Shown piece after piece: positions 31,701 to 42,134 of a DNA stretch of 64,000 nt. This DNA is from Andrena cerasifolii. Its lineage: Eukaryota > Arthropoda > Insecta > Hymenoptera > Andrenidae. The notes under the pieces were generated by a model, which was not told where the DNA came from, made no database searches, and saw nothing but the letters and a program-made list of their open reading frames with translations. Location: assembly GCF_050908995.1 (NCBI RefSeq), contig NC_135120.1, positions 5,717,433 to 5,781,432 on the forward strand. Direction: 5' to 3'. The position numbers were made by a program, and so were the translations under genes. Within the stretch, counting starts at the first letter, position 1, and every line of letters starts with the position of its first letter.

Positions 31701-32726
31701 ATCCCCGGAAAAATCTAGCGAGGAGTAACAACTGGCCGAGTGTGGCAGCTGTCGTGAATGGACAGTATTTCAATATAGCACTTGTACGTATCATTTCGAC
31801 GATCTCAAAATGCAAGCTCGTGGAAGAGAATTTTCGATTTGCAGGATCCTGTAGGGATTATTTAGTGGTTATGAACGCACATCAACCTAAATTATATTTT
31901 GCTTGTGGAATGAAACATTGAAAACTTCATTGGAGCCGTCTCTTGTGTTTACGTAAAGCTTGGTGACTGTTCTTGAAATACCTAAATAGATTTTTCTCCC
32001 TGTTCCGGAACGGGCTGAGTCGCAGGGAAGGCAATGTTTTGTGCTCGATCTCTGCGCCAGAGGTCTTTCGCTCCCGCATTGAATGTCGGGGCAATATCTG
32101 TGCTTGCCAACTTCATTACTGACTCACGCCGCTGCCTTGTGCTTTTGTGTTCGTCCGCGAGGACTCGAGCAGGTTAACTTTCCACCCGATAATCGAATTG
32201 TATTTAAACGAGGGTACGTGCCCAACGTTCTTCCCCTCTTCAAGCAGGTTGCTAACGGACCAATAAAGTGGCCTGTAGAACCTAATGCTTCCTTTTCGTT
32301 TATGGGACTCGCGGTTTAATAGCAAAGCTGCGTAAGTATTAGAATTCTGCCTGTGAGAGAGAGAGAGAGAGAGTTTTTGAAAAGTAGTTTTCGACTTGTG
32401 CCAGGAAGGTGCATGGGGAAAATGGTTAATAAGTATTCCACAGAGCACGCAGAATATAATTCGCAAAAGTTTATTAGAAACATCTCTGCATAATGAGATT
32501 TGCACAGCTCGGCGAAGTAGACATTATTATGTACATACTTCGAACAGAGAATACTCGTATCTTTAGAAAATTTGATATAGATAATATATCTACATAAACT
32601 AGCTTAATGTACCCGGGTTATATATCTTTTGTCGGTGAAGGGGAAGTTTTTTTTTAAATAAGATTTCTTAGCGAGCACCTAGGGGCTAAAAGGAGTCTAC
32701 CTACCAAATTTCATGGTCATAGGATC
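31701..32726. other. Intergenic with (GA)n
   Basis: A (GA)n tract lies at about 32352-32373. ORFs on both strands at 32083-32505 have no family resemblance. No gene recognised. Confidence 0.4.
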
Positions 32727-32796
32727 ATGGTTCCAGAGAAATCGTGATGAGTCAGTCACCCATACAGCACACTTCGTTGCAGCAGTATTGCAGGAA

Positions 32797-33035
32797 CGTT
32801 GCTGCAATATTGTGTTGTTGCAGGTTGCACTGCAATATTGTGTTGTTGCAGGTTGCACTGCAATATTGTGTTGTTGCAGGTTGCACTGCAATATTGTGTT
32901 GTTGCAGGTTGCACTGCAATATTGTGTTGTTGCAGGTTGCACTGCAATATTGAGTTGTTGCAGGTTGCACTGCAATATTGTGTTGTTGCAGGTTGCACTG
33001 CAATATTGTGTTGTTGCAGGTTGCATTGCAATATT
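32797..33035. repeat. 28-bp minisatellite, about 8.5 copies
   Basis: The unit contains CAATATTGTGTTGTTGCAGG followed by TTGCACTG. Copies are almost identical, with one G/T change at 32952. Because 28 is not a multiple of three and the unit lacks stops in either strand, all six frames are open; the long ORFs here are artefacts. Confidence 0.92.
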
Positions 33036-33065
33036 GCAGGAACGATGCTGCAATATTACTATGCA

Positions 33066-33462
33066 TTATTGGAGTGGCAACGATCCTGCAATATTGCAGC
33101 AATATTGCAAGTTCGTTGCCGTGCAATGTTCCGTTGGCAACGAATGTACAATATTGCAGCAATATTGCAAGTTCGTTGCCGTGCAATGTTCCGTTGGCAA
33201 CGAATGTACAATATTGCAGCAATATTGCAAGTTCGTTGCCATGCAATGTTCCGTTGGCAACGAATGTACAATATTGCAGCAATATTGCAATTTCGTTGCG
33301 GTGCAATGTTCCGTTGGCAACGAATGTACAATATTGCAGCAATATTGCAATTTCGTTGCCGTGCAATGTTCCGTTGGCAACGATCCTACAATATTCCTGC
33401 AATATTGCGCGCACATCGACGTGCAATGTTCCATTGGCAACGATCCTACAATATTCCTATCC
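33066..33462. repeat. 60-bp minisatellite, six to seven copies, hairpin in each unit
   Basis: The unit contains ACAATATTGCAGCAATATTG, then CAAGTTCGTTGCCGTGCAAT, then GTTCCGTTGGCAACGAATGT. TTCGTTGCC and GGCAACGAA form a 9-bp stem with a loop of about 15 bases. The last two units have diverged (TTCCTGCAATATTGCGCG). A 30-bp direct repeat (GGTTCCAGAGAAATCGTGAT at about 32729; GGTTCCAGAAAAATCGCGAT at about 33470) encloses both arrays. Confidence 0.9.
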
Positions 33463-33605
33463 CAATAGTGGTTCCAGAAAAATCGCGATGAGTTAGTCAG
33501 TGGTATTTAGATTTTACACAATACATAGGTATACCTAATTGAATGACAAATAAAAGCAATGCTGTTAAGTAATGATGGCACTGATAGTACACACACAATA
33601 CTTAA

Positions 33606-33820
33606 GCCCAGTTTACATTAGTCCAGTAAACGGTACAGCAGAGTGGCGAGTGTGAAAAAGCATATCTAACTCGACTAGTGTAAACAGTTGGTCGAGTAAA
33701 GAAGTCGAGTAAACGGGCGAGTATTAGCCGAGTCGAGTGGTAGAGCGGACAGCATAGTAGCTGGGCCGAGCACTGGGCTCAGTTCACTAGGCCGAGTTAC
33801 TTGACTAATGTAAACGAGAC
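33606..33820. mobile_element. PIF/Harbinger-like miniature, TAA duplication (215 bp)
   Basis: The ends GCCCAGTTTACATTAGTCCA and inverted GTCTCGTTTACATTAGTCAA are flanked by TAA on both sides (33603-33605, 33821-33823). It abuts the broken end of a Harbinger transposase on its right. The interior is full of CGAGT repeats and non-coding. Confidence 0.72.
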
Positions 33821-33823
33821 TAA

Positions 33824-34205
33824 AATGCCAAAAATTCAAAGTCACTTCCAACTTCAATTGTGGCGGAATTGCATCCCTCATGTGTGTGTCCTGTTTCTGT
33901 ATTCTTGCACCAACCATACCCAATAGAGTGGTAAATTGGTGTGGAGACATTCTTAAGCACATTCTGTACTTCTTAACGTCCTCAGCTGCGAGCTCTTTGA
34001 GGAGAAGTGCAGAGGCACCTAATTGGTTTCTCCTTCCTATCCAGCCACGTACCCACAATCTTTTTCTTCTGCTTTTTTCCTCTTCAATATGATTACGAAC
34101 CTCATTCAATAAAATATTATACACTCTTAACAAACAATTTTTACGCAGTGTAATAAGCCGACGATGTTCAGCCGCACTCGCACTCGCCATTTCTGCTACT
34201 GTCAT
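33824..34205 (-). pseudogene. PIF/Harbinger transposase, N-terminal third
   Basis: The minus frame from the ATG at 34205 reads WVRGWIGRRNQLGASALLLK, ELAAEDVKKYRMCLRMSPHQ, FTTLLGMVGARIQKQDTHMR and DAIPPQLKLEVTL. The order W...W...R...G....L..EL..ED...Y...LRM....F..LL..V...I.K..T.MR.AI....KL..TL is the N-terminal region of HARBI1-like transposases, upstream of the DDE nuclease core. Homology stops at about codon 128, where a TAA-flanked miniature element begins, and the catalytic part is missing. A hAT family D element is inserted just upstream of the ATG (34217). Confidence 0.8.
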
Positions 34206-34216
34206 ACTAAACTACT

Positions 34217-34696
34217 TAGGGTTTGACAGTTTCTTTTGTATAAATTTGTAAAATTCGAAAACCGGTTTTTAAATTAAAAAAAACTGGTTTTATATACTGG
34301 AATTAATATGTAAAAATAAATTAATTATTTAATTAAAAACCTTTAGGTAACAGTTTACTGTTAAACTAATCTTCATGAGTTCATACTTTCGGGAGAAAAA
34401 TGCTAAATGAAATAAAGATTTATAATTCATATTTTATACGGATTTTAGTTATTTTATTTATTTATTTTAATTGGTTTTCTATGCAGTGTATTTTACTGTG
34501 TTATGTTATATTTTTGTAGATCCACGAATATTAAATGAATTAAAAAATTGTACGGATTTGTACGGATTTTATAAGTATAAGTATTTATTTCCTATTTTAA
34601 TTATATTTTTTGTGAAAATTCAAAAACCGGTTCAATCGGTTTTTGGGAATAGTGGAATTCGAATACCGTTTTTTCAAAGTTTTTGTATAAACCCTA
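34217..34696. mobile_element. hAT-type family D copy 3 (short form)
   Basis: It begins TAGGGTTTGACAG and ends TTTTTGTATAAACCCTA. The flanks CTAAACTAC and CTCAACTAC (34207-34215, 34698-34706) differ at one position. It has about one AAACCGG unit instead of the eight in copy 1. It lies in the leader of the Harbinger transposase. Confidence 0.72.
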
Positions 34697-34960
34697 TCTC
34701 AACTACCAGATGAAGAAACATTAAATAATGGTGACAGTTCAAGTAACGCTTCAATATCAATAGATTGGGTCGTTGTGGTGAATTCCACATATGTTTTAAT
34801 GTTTTCTGTAGGAGAGTCTCTAATAAGACGTAAAACATTAAGCAACAGGCAAGGAAGGTGTAAACCGGATTTCTATATTCTAAAAAGGCGTCACCAGCAA
34901 AGAGTGGGTTAGTAAAGCTCTTCTGCATGTTTAAATGACACTATTGAGACGGGTATGAGG

Positions 34961-35039
34961 CAGAGATGGGCAAAAAATGATTTGAAATAAAAACTTGTGT
35001 ATGAAATTTTTATTTCAAATAATTTTATGCCCATCTCTG
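34961..35039. mobile_element. 79-bp hAT-type hairpin element
   Basis: CAGAGATGGGCA at the left and its perfect inverse at the right are joined by TTTGAAATAAAAACTT and its inverse, giving a nearly loop-free hairpin. The flanks GTATGAGG (34953-34960) and GTATGAAG (35040-35047) form an 8-bp duplication with one mismatch. CAGAGATGGGCA is a typical hAT end. Confidence 0.82.
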
Positions 35040-35061
35040 GTATGAAGTATGTCGATATTGT

Positions 35062-36537
35062 TTTTTAGACCTCATTAAAGTAATCTGAGCAGCGAGTGGT
35101 CGATCAGCTTAATATGCTCTTTTAGAAAGACTAAATTCCTTATGTTTTCCGATGAAAATCATAACAAATTTCATGTAAATCGGACTATTTTCAACGAAGT
35201 TGGCTTGAAATTATGCAAATCAATTTTTCATGTGATTTTCTTCATTATGGTCTGAATTACGTCGTTCTTGGTGTTATTTTCGTCGGAGAAACATAATGTA
35301 TCGACTGGCGTCGTTTTCGCAAAGATCTGATGAGAAATGTGGAACTTCAGATTTGTCATTTCTTAATGGGTAATCCTGCCTCTTCGAGGGCCGAAAGCCA
35401 CAAAGGTGCGTATTGACTTTGCGAGGCGTGTTTGGTGGGCAATTCTCGCGAAGTCGATACCCACCTTAACACTCGGCGAGGCAGCACGGGGTGTTGTGTT
35501 CGCTACGGGGTTGCCGCACAGTGGTACCAACTCCCGAAAACGTGGCCAAAATCTCAAATATTATTCAATTCAGGCAAAAATCGGTACTCTGGGTTTTTTG
35601 GGGTCGCTGATTACGAATCTAAACTTAAAATTTTAAAAAACAAAATGGCGAATCCAATATGGCGGAGAACTACAGTAAAAAATTGTTGGATCTGCTCGAC
35701 TGTCAGTACCCTGATGTTTTTGGAGTCGTTGATTACGAATCTGAACCTATAATGTTTGTAAACAGATTAACCAATTAAAACATATAGAATAATTCACAGT
35801 TAATTAGTTCTTGGTGTTTGACAGGTAAAAATCCAATTATATTGGAAATTGTTTAAAATATGCATAAGATACATAAAAAATCATTCTTGTACAACTTTCT
35901 ACCACAAGGATGTATAATAAATGTCTTCTAAATGTTACAAAATCGTCAAATAGTTCAAACTCGTTGAGGAGAGCAATTTTACTCTCGAATTAGCAAAGTG
36001 GCACCTAGTGGCAGCCAATTGTTTAAAAGTTTGCAAGGTACAAGCATTAGCAACAGGAGCAATTAGGAACTTACAATTTTTCATCTACATTTGTAAAATA
36101 CGCGGGCCAAGTTTTGCTTCTACGTTCACCAAGTAATTTTGCAATCGTGTAACGTAAACGCTAACAATTATGGTTACGTAAAAGTAAACAAATATTATAT
36201 TTACTTCCTGGAGTAGCATCCATTTTACACAATGGAAATTGGTCAACTTTTTCAAAAGTTATTCACTTTCAAAGTCGGCGTTCGAATTCGTATCAGCGCG
36301 CACAGCAAATGTTCCAGTAACGAAGGCTAACTTTGAAATGACTTACCTGTCAAACCATAAACATTTTGCCGTTTTCCTTGCCGGAATTCTATGGTCAGAT
36401 CATCGCTGTACCCAACCCAACGGCTAAAAATCCCGAAATGAAAAGTTCATTTTCGAGGTTTTGGCCACGTTTTGGCGATTTGGGACCACTGTGCCGGGCG
36501 GCTTCGCGTTCAGTAGCGTCGCAAGAGAATCACCCTG
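35062..36537. mobile_element. Family A-like composite, right end at 36537
   Basis: It starts with ACCTCATTAAAGTAATCTG, parallel to 8822, and continues with a block homologous to 7470-7700 (TTTTCGCAAAGATCTGATGA). The right end AGAGAATCACCCTG is followed by TA. An inverted pair, GCACAGTGG..AACGTGGCCAAAA at about 35515 and its inverse at about 36455, shows degraded arms. A direct repeat of ATTACGAATCT occurs at 35608 and 35733. No transposase is visible. Confidence 0.5.
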
Positions 36538-36539
36538 TA

Positions 36540-37123
36540 TTGCACGAGGTATCGGTATAGCTTTTGGGGAAAGATTGGGGGGGGGGGGGTGAGGACCTCC
36601 TGTTTCACTTTTTAATAAACAATCACCCCCGATTAAGTTCCCCTTTTTCTATAATAACCGAATAAATGTAATGTAACAAGTACCATCTTGGTGTGTCATT
36701 ACTCTTGAACCACGATCGTGCCACGCTTCGGACAAAGTGCATATTAGGTATTCAGGGTCTTCCCAGAGGGGAATGTTGTAGAGACAACATATGTCAAGAT
36801 CAAGGTCACTGGAGTTGCGGGCCCCCTTTCTGCATAATTACTCAATTTTTATTCACACAACTCACGCCGGCCCTGCAAGGGTCTGGGCATACATATCGGT
36901 GTTAGGCCCGTGTCACTGCCGACTATTCGGTATCCGCATTTTATAGCAGGCATGCTCTGGCTCATTACAATCCTTAAAAATAATAAGATTTATATCACGT
37001 TTAATCTCATTTTCATTACAAAAACACCAGCAATCCATTGGTTGTACTTGTACGGAGAGGAATACAAAATATAGAAATTGGCATTTTCATTACTGAATCG
37101 CCTATCGCAGTCTTTGCCTTTAT
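36540..37123. other. Intergenic
   Basis: A G-run is at about 36577-36589. No gene recognised. Confidence 0.4.
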
Positions 37124-37133
37124 GACTCTAAAG

Positions 37134-37348
37134 CAGGGCTGCGCAAGGAGCCGTTTTTAGCGCCTAGCTGCGAGCAACCAGCCGAGCGTCGAGCAGCCGA
37201 AATATATATACTTACGCTAAGCGCCTACAAGCACGCACTTACACCACTGCAATTCTCCTCACTGATTCTACCCTCAGCAATGGGACAGTTCGACGCACGG
37301 CTGGTTGCTCGCAGCTAGGCGCTAAACACGGCTCCTTGTGCAGCCCTG
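37134..37348. mobile_element. hAT-type miniature family E, copy 1
   Basis: CAGGGCTGCGCAAGGAGCCG at the left and CAGGGCTGCACAAGGAGCCG inverted at the right continue into TTTAGCGCCTAGCTGCGAGC. The flanks CTCTAAAG and CTTTAGAG match at 6 of 8 positions and also happen to be near-palindromic. Copy 2 is at 58821-59263. Confidence 0.72.
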
Positions 37349-37358
37349 CTTTAGAGTC

Positions 37359-37954
37359 TAGGGTCTAGAAACCGGGAAGCGCATGGTTCGAGAGCTTTGG
37401 CTTAAGAACCCTTCGCGGTCATAGAAAAGGTCCCCTCCAAGCGATTTCAACACACTCCTTTATTTTAAAATGATCCTACAGAATTATGAATGTTGATTGC
37501 GCATAATATGCTTCAGCGACGGTGAAGTGTGAAGCCCTTGTTTCGGCTACTGAACTCAACAGCCGGCGACAGATAAACAAAAAGCAAGATGTGTATTTAG
37601 AAGAAAGCTAGTTGTTGCCACTGTTTTCGACGTGCGCGTCAAGAATTCGCGTGCGCAACGTCGGCTCATTTCATGCGTGCGGCCTCGTAAAATCGACCCC
37701 TTCAAGTGCTCGAAAAGGTTGCCCGCGGCGCGCAGTTGCGCCAATGGGACCTTGCATTATGATGCCTTGTAGCGGGCAGTGAAAAAAGATATGGCTTTAC
37801 CCACCACTTGAGTCTTGAGTGTGCCTCAAGTATACACTTGGCTGTATCTGTTCCGCCAACAAGGTTCTTCAAGTCAAATATGTCAACACTCGTAAGAAAG
37901 GGCTTTTTAAATGTTCAAAGACTTTTAAGAAATTCAAGATTCACCGAAAGGACA
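37359..37954. other. Intergenic
   Basis: No gene recognised. A moderately GC-rich stretch lies at 37620-37740. Confidence 0.4.
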
Positions 37955-38270
37955 ATGTTAAGTACTAGAGGGGATTACTGACCTACGAGCGTACAGCACT
38001 GGCTATACACTAGGCGTCAAAACGGCTTCCCTTCAGAAATTTGGCAACGTTGCATGGCACTAGGCATAACTCAGCGGTTCTAGTGACATGCAACGTTGCC
38101 AAATTTCCGAAGGGAAGCCGATTCTGGCGCCTAGTCTACACCATTGGAAAGATCTCGCCAAAATGAATCGATTGCTATCATTTTAAACCTCGACATCGGA
38201 TGGGATCACCTCGAAAAATAACCTCGAATTTCGAGTATTTGGAATCCAGTTCGCGGTTTTGAACAAAAGA
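37955..38270. repeat. Dispersed repeat, occupied copy (homologous to 41880-42135)
   Basis: It shares, inverted, AGAGGGGATTACTGACCTA, GATCTCGCCAA..GAATCGATTG and GATGGGATCACCTCG with 42135-41880. It is interrupted by a hairpin element at 38011-38133 that is absent from the other copy. The family is not recognised. Confidence 0.7.
38011..38133. mobile_element. Hairpin miniature, ends TAGGCG, with empty-site homologue
   Basis: The stem TAGGCGTCAAAACGGCTTCC ... GGCAACGTTGCATG is inverted in the right half (CATGCAACGTTGCC ... GGCGCCTA). The flanks TATACAC and TCTACAC resemble each other, and the homologous sequence at 42062-42075 (inverted: GCTATACACCATTG) is uninterrupted. A 7-8-bp duplication is implied. 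Confidence 0.72.
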
Positions 38271-38990
38271 AACCGGTGGTCCAATCCCATCCGGCGCTTT
38301 TATAATGCCCAGTACGAAATCGCCAATGGATCAGTGACCCATAGAGTAAACGCAGGCCCAACACGGCCCTGAAATGTAGGTCACGTGGCACATTTGCCGC
38401 CCCATCCTGCTAGAGTATCGCCGGGAGTTGGAAACTCCAGCAAAACTTTTGGATCAGTATTTGCGCGCCCTCTAAGCTATGAAAGATTCTGTTTGAACTA
38501 AAATTCAATATGGCGGCTCATGCCGGAAAAATTAAGTACACTCAGAATTTGCGTACTGTAATATGTAGAATAAGAAATACATTTGTTGACACGTTAAGAA
38601 GATTTGGATATGAAATTCAGGTGTTAGGGAACAATATTTAATTAAATCTGCAGTAATTTAATTAAATATTTCACATTCACCTGAAGTTTTTTATCTAAAC
38701 CTTCCCCATCTTTTCAGTTATTATTGGCATAATTCGACATTATTTTGCCAACAATAATTGATAATGACAACAAATGTATCTCTTACCCTGCAGTTTGTAT
38801 AAGATACTTAATATTGCAAAAAATACAAGTAAAGGTAAGGATTAGTGAGTGGCTCAGATTTTTCTTTGAAAAATGTTCCTTGTATTCAGTTTAACAGTTT
38901 GCTTAAACGCTATAGAGCTATGTAATTATATTAATTACTTATATTACATTGGTCATGTATGTACATACATATTCCTTTGTACGCGACCTC
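38271..38990. other. Intergenic
   Basis: No gene or element end recognised. Confidence 0.4.
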
Positions 38991-38991
38991 C

Positions 38992-39223
38992 ATCCCAGAT
39001 AGCACACAGACGTCTTAAAGACGTCTTAAAGACGCCTAAGACAGACATCTTAGAAACGACTCGACACCGACGTCTTAAAGACGTCTTAAAGACGCCTAAG
39101 ACAGACATCTTAGAAACGTCTCGACATCGACGTCTTAAAGACGTCTTAATAATGTCGTCAGACGTTCAGACCAAAAACAGACGTAAAATGGACGTCTTTA
39201 AGACGTCGTGCGCTATCTGGGAT
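38992..39223. mobile_element. Miniature with ATCCCAGATAGC ends and internal GACGTCTTAAA repeats
   Basis: ATCCCAGATAGCACA and the inverse ATCCCAGATAGCGCACGACG bound the element. The interior is a 60-bp direct repeat (ACGTCTTAAAGACGTCTTAA, then GACGCCTAAGACAGACATCT), about 2.5 copies, itself built from the palindrome GACGTC. The open frame across it is repeat-driven. Confidence 0.75.
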
Positions 39224-39292
39224 ATACACTGTTCCTCTACCTATGGTCAATACATTGGGGGATGCAGCAGATAACCTAGAATTCAACATTAA

Positions 39293-39560
39293 TTACGGCA
39301 CAGCATCGTCTTGTAATATTTGGCGAATGCGTGTAATTTTGTAGGCACTTACAGGAAAGTGTAGTTGACAAACTCTGTAGTTGCGCAATTCATAAGACGT
39401 AAGACCATCCAGGTTCGGATTATTAATTGCCTGCAAGCATTGTTCATTCCTTATTACGTTCTTAGGGAAGCTGTGTCTCTTTATATTGCTGTTCGAACGC
39501 ATCACCAATGTACTGTTGGTCCTCTCCGTCCTCTCCCTGCAGCTAACAAAATTCATTTTT
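39293..39560 (-). pseudogene. THAP zinc-finger domain fragment
   Basis: The minus frame reads SNSNIKRHSFPKNVIRNEQC, LQAINNPNLDGLTSYELRNY, RVCQLHFPVSAY and ILQDDAVP. HSFPK, a C..HF pair after a loop, and the closing D.AVP match the THAP C2CH DNA-binding domain of P-element-type transposases and THAP proteins. The expected Trp after the FPK helix is replaced (QCLQ), and the N-terminal Cys pair is not visible. The TA-flanked element at 39645 lies directly upstream. Beyond it, 40753-40711 reads MNLQKNGAIAKRVTG before a GTAAG donor-like site, possibly an unrelated first exon. This may be a broken P-like transposase or host THAP gene. Confidence 0.6.
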
Positions 39561-39644
39561 GTGTCTTTTAATAGCAGTAAACGAGTGCATTCCAAAAATA
39601 CAAGTTTTAAGTTTAGGAAATCATTTTTAATATTTTTTACAGTA

Positions 39645-40593
39645 CCGTAAACTGGGGTGACTTTGCCCACATTTGAACTTCAAATAACTTTTTTAGCACT
39701 CCTCGTGCATTAATTTTTTTTGAAAAATACTACTTTACGGTAGATGGCGTGTAGATTTAAATAGGCTTTTAAAAAAATTCTTTACTTAAACGTACGCTTT
39801 TAAAATGCCAAAAACGTGGTGGGCAAAGTTACCCGCTCAGTTGGGGTGTCTTTGCTCGCGTCAAATTTTTCAGTGAAAACATGCCTAAAACTCATTATTG
39901 AGTTATGATTGAGCAATCGTTCTTATTCTAATGGATACACAGGAACTATTCGTTTAACTATTAAACGAATATCTATGGCGCAAAGCGGCATCCCCCATTC
40001 AGCGCAGGTTACAATATGGTGAAGAATTTTGGCTTCCTCCGACGCCGAAAGACATGTCTGTGCCCCTCATTTTTTTCACGAATAAACCCCTGAACTTATT
40101 GTCGAGGGTTTCCCCGCGAATCTTATAAACTTCGGCGGTTTTTCTCCCCGACAAACCTTCTTCCGCCATTGCTTTTAACGCCAGCTCTAATTTTTCGTCG
40201 GAATAATTTCGGTATGACCGACTTCCAAGCTTAGGTTTATAAACTCTCGGCATCTCCTACAAAAAAAAAGTTAAAATATGTGGATCATATCAAATATTTA
40301 GCATCGTATAACAATTTTGTACGAGATTTTAAGGTTTATTCTCTCTCAACAGCACAAAGTTCGGAGATCACAAAATTCACTTGGAAAAAAATTTTGTTTC
40401 TGTAATTTTTTACTCTGACTGAAAAATTACCATTTGATTGAATTCGTTATTGTCTTTTTCGTTTGACCTTGGAGAAATTATTGCTATCTATTAAAAAAAC
40501 ACCGTAAGTTCTAATTACTTCACAATAAAATAAAATAAAGTTTTTCTGAAAAGTGGGCAATGTCTCGGCGAGCAAAGTCACCCCAGTTTACGG
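39645..40593. mobile_element. pogo-like element, ends CCGTAAACTGGGGTGAC, TA-flanked
   Basis: CCGTAAACTGGGGTGACTTT at the left and its perfect inverse at the right are followed inwards by GCCC/GCTC. TA flanks both sides (39643-39644, 40594-40595). It encodes a psq-type helix-turn-helix on the minus strand, identifying the family as a deletion derivative of a pogo-type transposon. Confidence 0.82.
40080..40253 (-). pseudogene. psq-type HTH of pogo transposase (N-terminus)
   Basis: From ATG 40253 the frame reads MPRVYKPKLGSRSYRNYSDE, KLELALKAMAEEGLSGRKTA, EVYKIRGETLDNKFRG. The pattern YS.E.L..AL.A....LS.R.A...Y.I...TL..... is the psq/CENP-B-like N-terminal DNA-binding domain that binds the terminal repeats. 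Downstream codons (to 39999) lose similarity, and the DDE domain is absent. The start agrees with pogo-type proteins, which begin a few residues before the psq helix. Confidence 0.75.
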
Positions 40594-40595
40594 TA

Positions 40596-41250
40596 AATTG
40601 AAAGTTTTCAATAATAGAGTTTATAACCTAAAAATACAAAAACATCACGAATATTCAAATAAACAAGTGTCTCAAATGTAACTTAAACCGTACATAAAAC
40701 TTTCTTACCTGTCACCCTCTTTGCAATTGCTCCATTCTTCTGCAAATTCATTTTAAGTTATTAAACAGTAAACACAAGTAAACAATAGCGTTTCACTATA
40801 AGTCCCAGCCGATCGTGTATGTATAGACACAAACAACTATACCGCGACACTACCGCCCTCTACGTTATGAAAGCCTGTTCCTTCCCGTCTAAACGCTATT
40901 CAGGAAGTTCCCTACTCAATTTCCACCCACTGAGTATCGCTTACATCCCTCGGGTTTTCCTCGGGTGCCTACCCCAGGTCCCTTGGGCCTAATGGGATTT
41001 TACTACTGCTGTTTTGAGCGTAATTGTTACGTGGATGAATGCTGGTTCGGTAACACGCTCGATTTTTAGAACAGCAATGTTTATTATAATTGAACGTTAC
41101 TATGGTCGACAAGAGTCAAGGTATAAATGTATATATGTATGTATGGCCGTTTCTAAGGCCGACAAGAGTCGAGAACCTTTTTTTACGTGTCTCGGTTGAG
41201 TTCTGATCTTCCTCCTCCGCGAACCCTCTAACGAGACCTCGGTTTGTCTC
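40596..41250. other. Intergenic
   Basis: Contains CGACAAGAGTC twice (41107, 41160). No gene recognised. Confidence 0.35.
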
Positions 41251-41259
41251 ACCACCAAC

Positions 41260-41524
41260 CAGTGGTGGATTCAGAAGCCCTTCTTGGAGGGGGTGAAATA
41301 TGTAAAAGTACATAAGTACATTTTTCAATCTTATTTTACAAGATTTAAAATTTGCTTGTAATTAATATTTTAATATCTCTATCTGAAACTATAACCTAAA
41401 TAATTACATTCACATTAATTATTTATACAGAATAGTCCACAGTGTCATAATATTTTTCTATTTTATTACTCTTGGGGGGGGGGGGGGCGATCGCCCCTAT
41501 CGCCCCCCTCTGAATCCGCCCTTG
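41260..41524. mobile_element. hAT-type miniature element, copy 2 (265 bp)
   Basis: The ends CAGTGGTGGATTCAGA and inverted CAAGGGCGGATTCAGA have a perfect 8-bp duplication, CCACCAAC (41252-41259, 41525-41532). The body is collinear with 2914-3169, including the G-run next to GCGATCGCC. Confidence 0.85.
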
Positions 41525-41532
41525 CCACCAAC

Positions 41533-42134
41533 CTCTACTACGGAGGTCCGATCAGGGTGGAAATGTTGGTACACCAATCAGTTTTTAAATGTGGCACGTT
41601 GGGCGGTTTCCCGAAAATTGTCCACACTCCGCCCACCTTTCCGCATAAACAAAGTGCAGTGGGGAGACATTTTACCGAGGCCCCGAGACAGACCCCAAGG
41701 TCCCGCGGAGGACCCTCACGTGCGCGGCCTGTCCAGGGGGTTTGTGATACGTCAATCGCTATTGAGCGTCAAGAGAGGCTCCAAGGGTACCCGTCATAAC
41801 TGGGATTTGGAGTTTCCCCTATTTATTATACCAGATGTCTAACAGTCACAATAATCGCGCTAATGAAATTCTTCAGCTCAAAAATAGCAAAGAGACCACG
41901 TCCGCATCATAAACCCATTGGCCTTTCGAATCCTTAACAACTGCTTTCTTTTCTTCAAAACCCCAAAATCTCGAACTATGAAACCATTTTGCGAGGTGAT
42001 CCCATCTGATTTCGAAGTGAGAAGTGGTATCAATCGATTCGTCTTGGCGAGATCTTTTCAATGGTGTATAGCAATCGCTGTACCCTCTTAGGTCAGTAAT
42101 CCCCTCTGGGACTCAACATTGTCCTTCTCAGACA
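41533..42134. repeat. GC-rich spacer, then dispersed repeat with empty site
   Basis: 41533-41800 is GC-rich with no recognisable product. 41880-42134 is the inverted homologue of 37955-38270 and lacks the hairpin insertion (junction at 42062-42075). Confidence 0.55.

Noticed and set aside
32797..33462. Regular repeats reminiscent of a CRISPR array
   Set aside because: The units are directly tandem without unique spacers, there are no cas genes, and the surrounding DNA is eukaryotic.
32697..33496. Several long ORFs on both strands (up to about 250 codons)
   Set aside because: They are produced by minisatellite units without stop codons; the translations are repeats of the same few residues in every frame.
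38873..39274. 133-codon ORF
   Set aside because: Driven by the 60-bp GACGTC repeat inside a miniature element.
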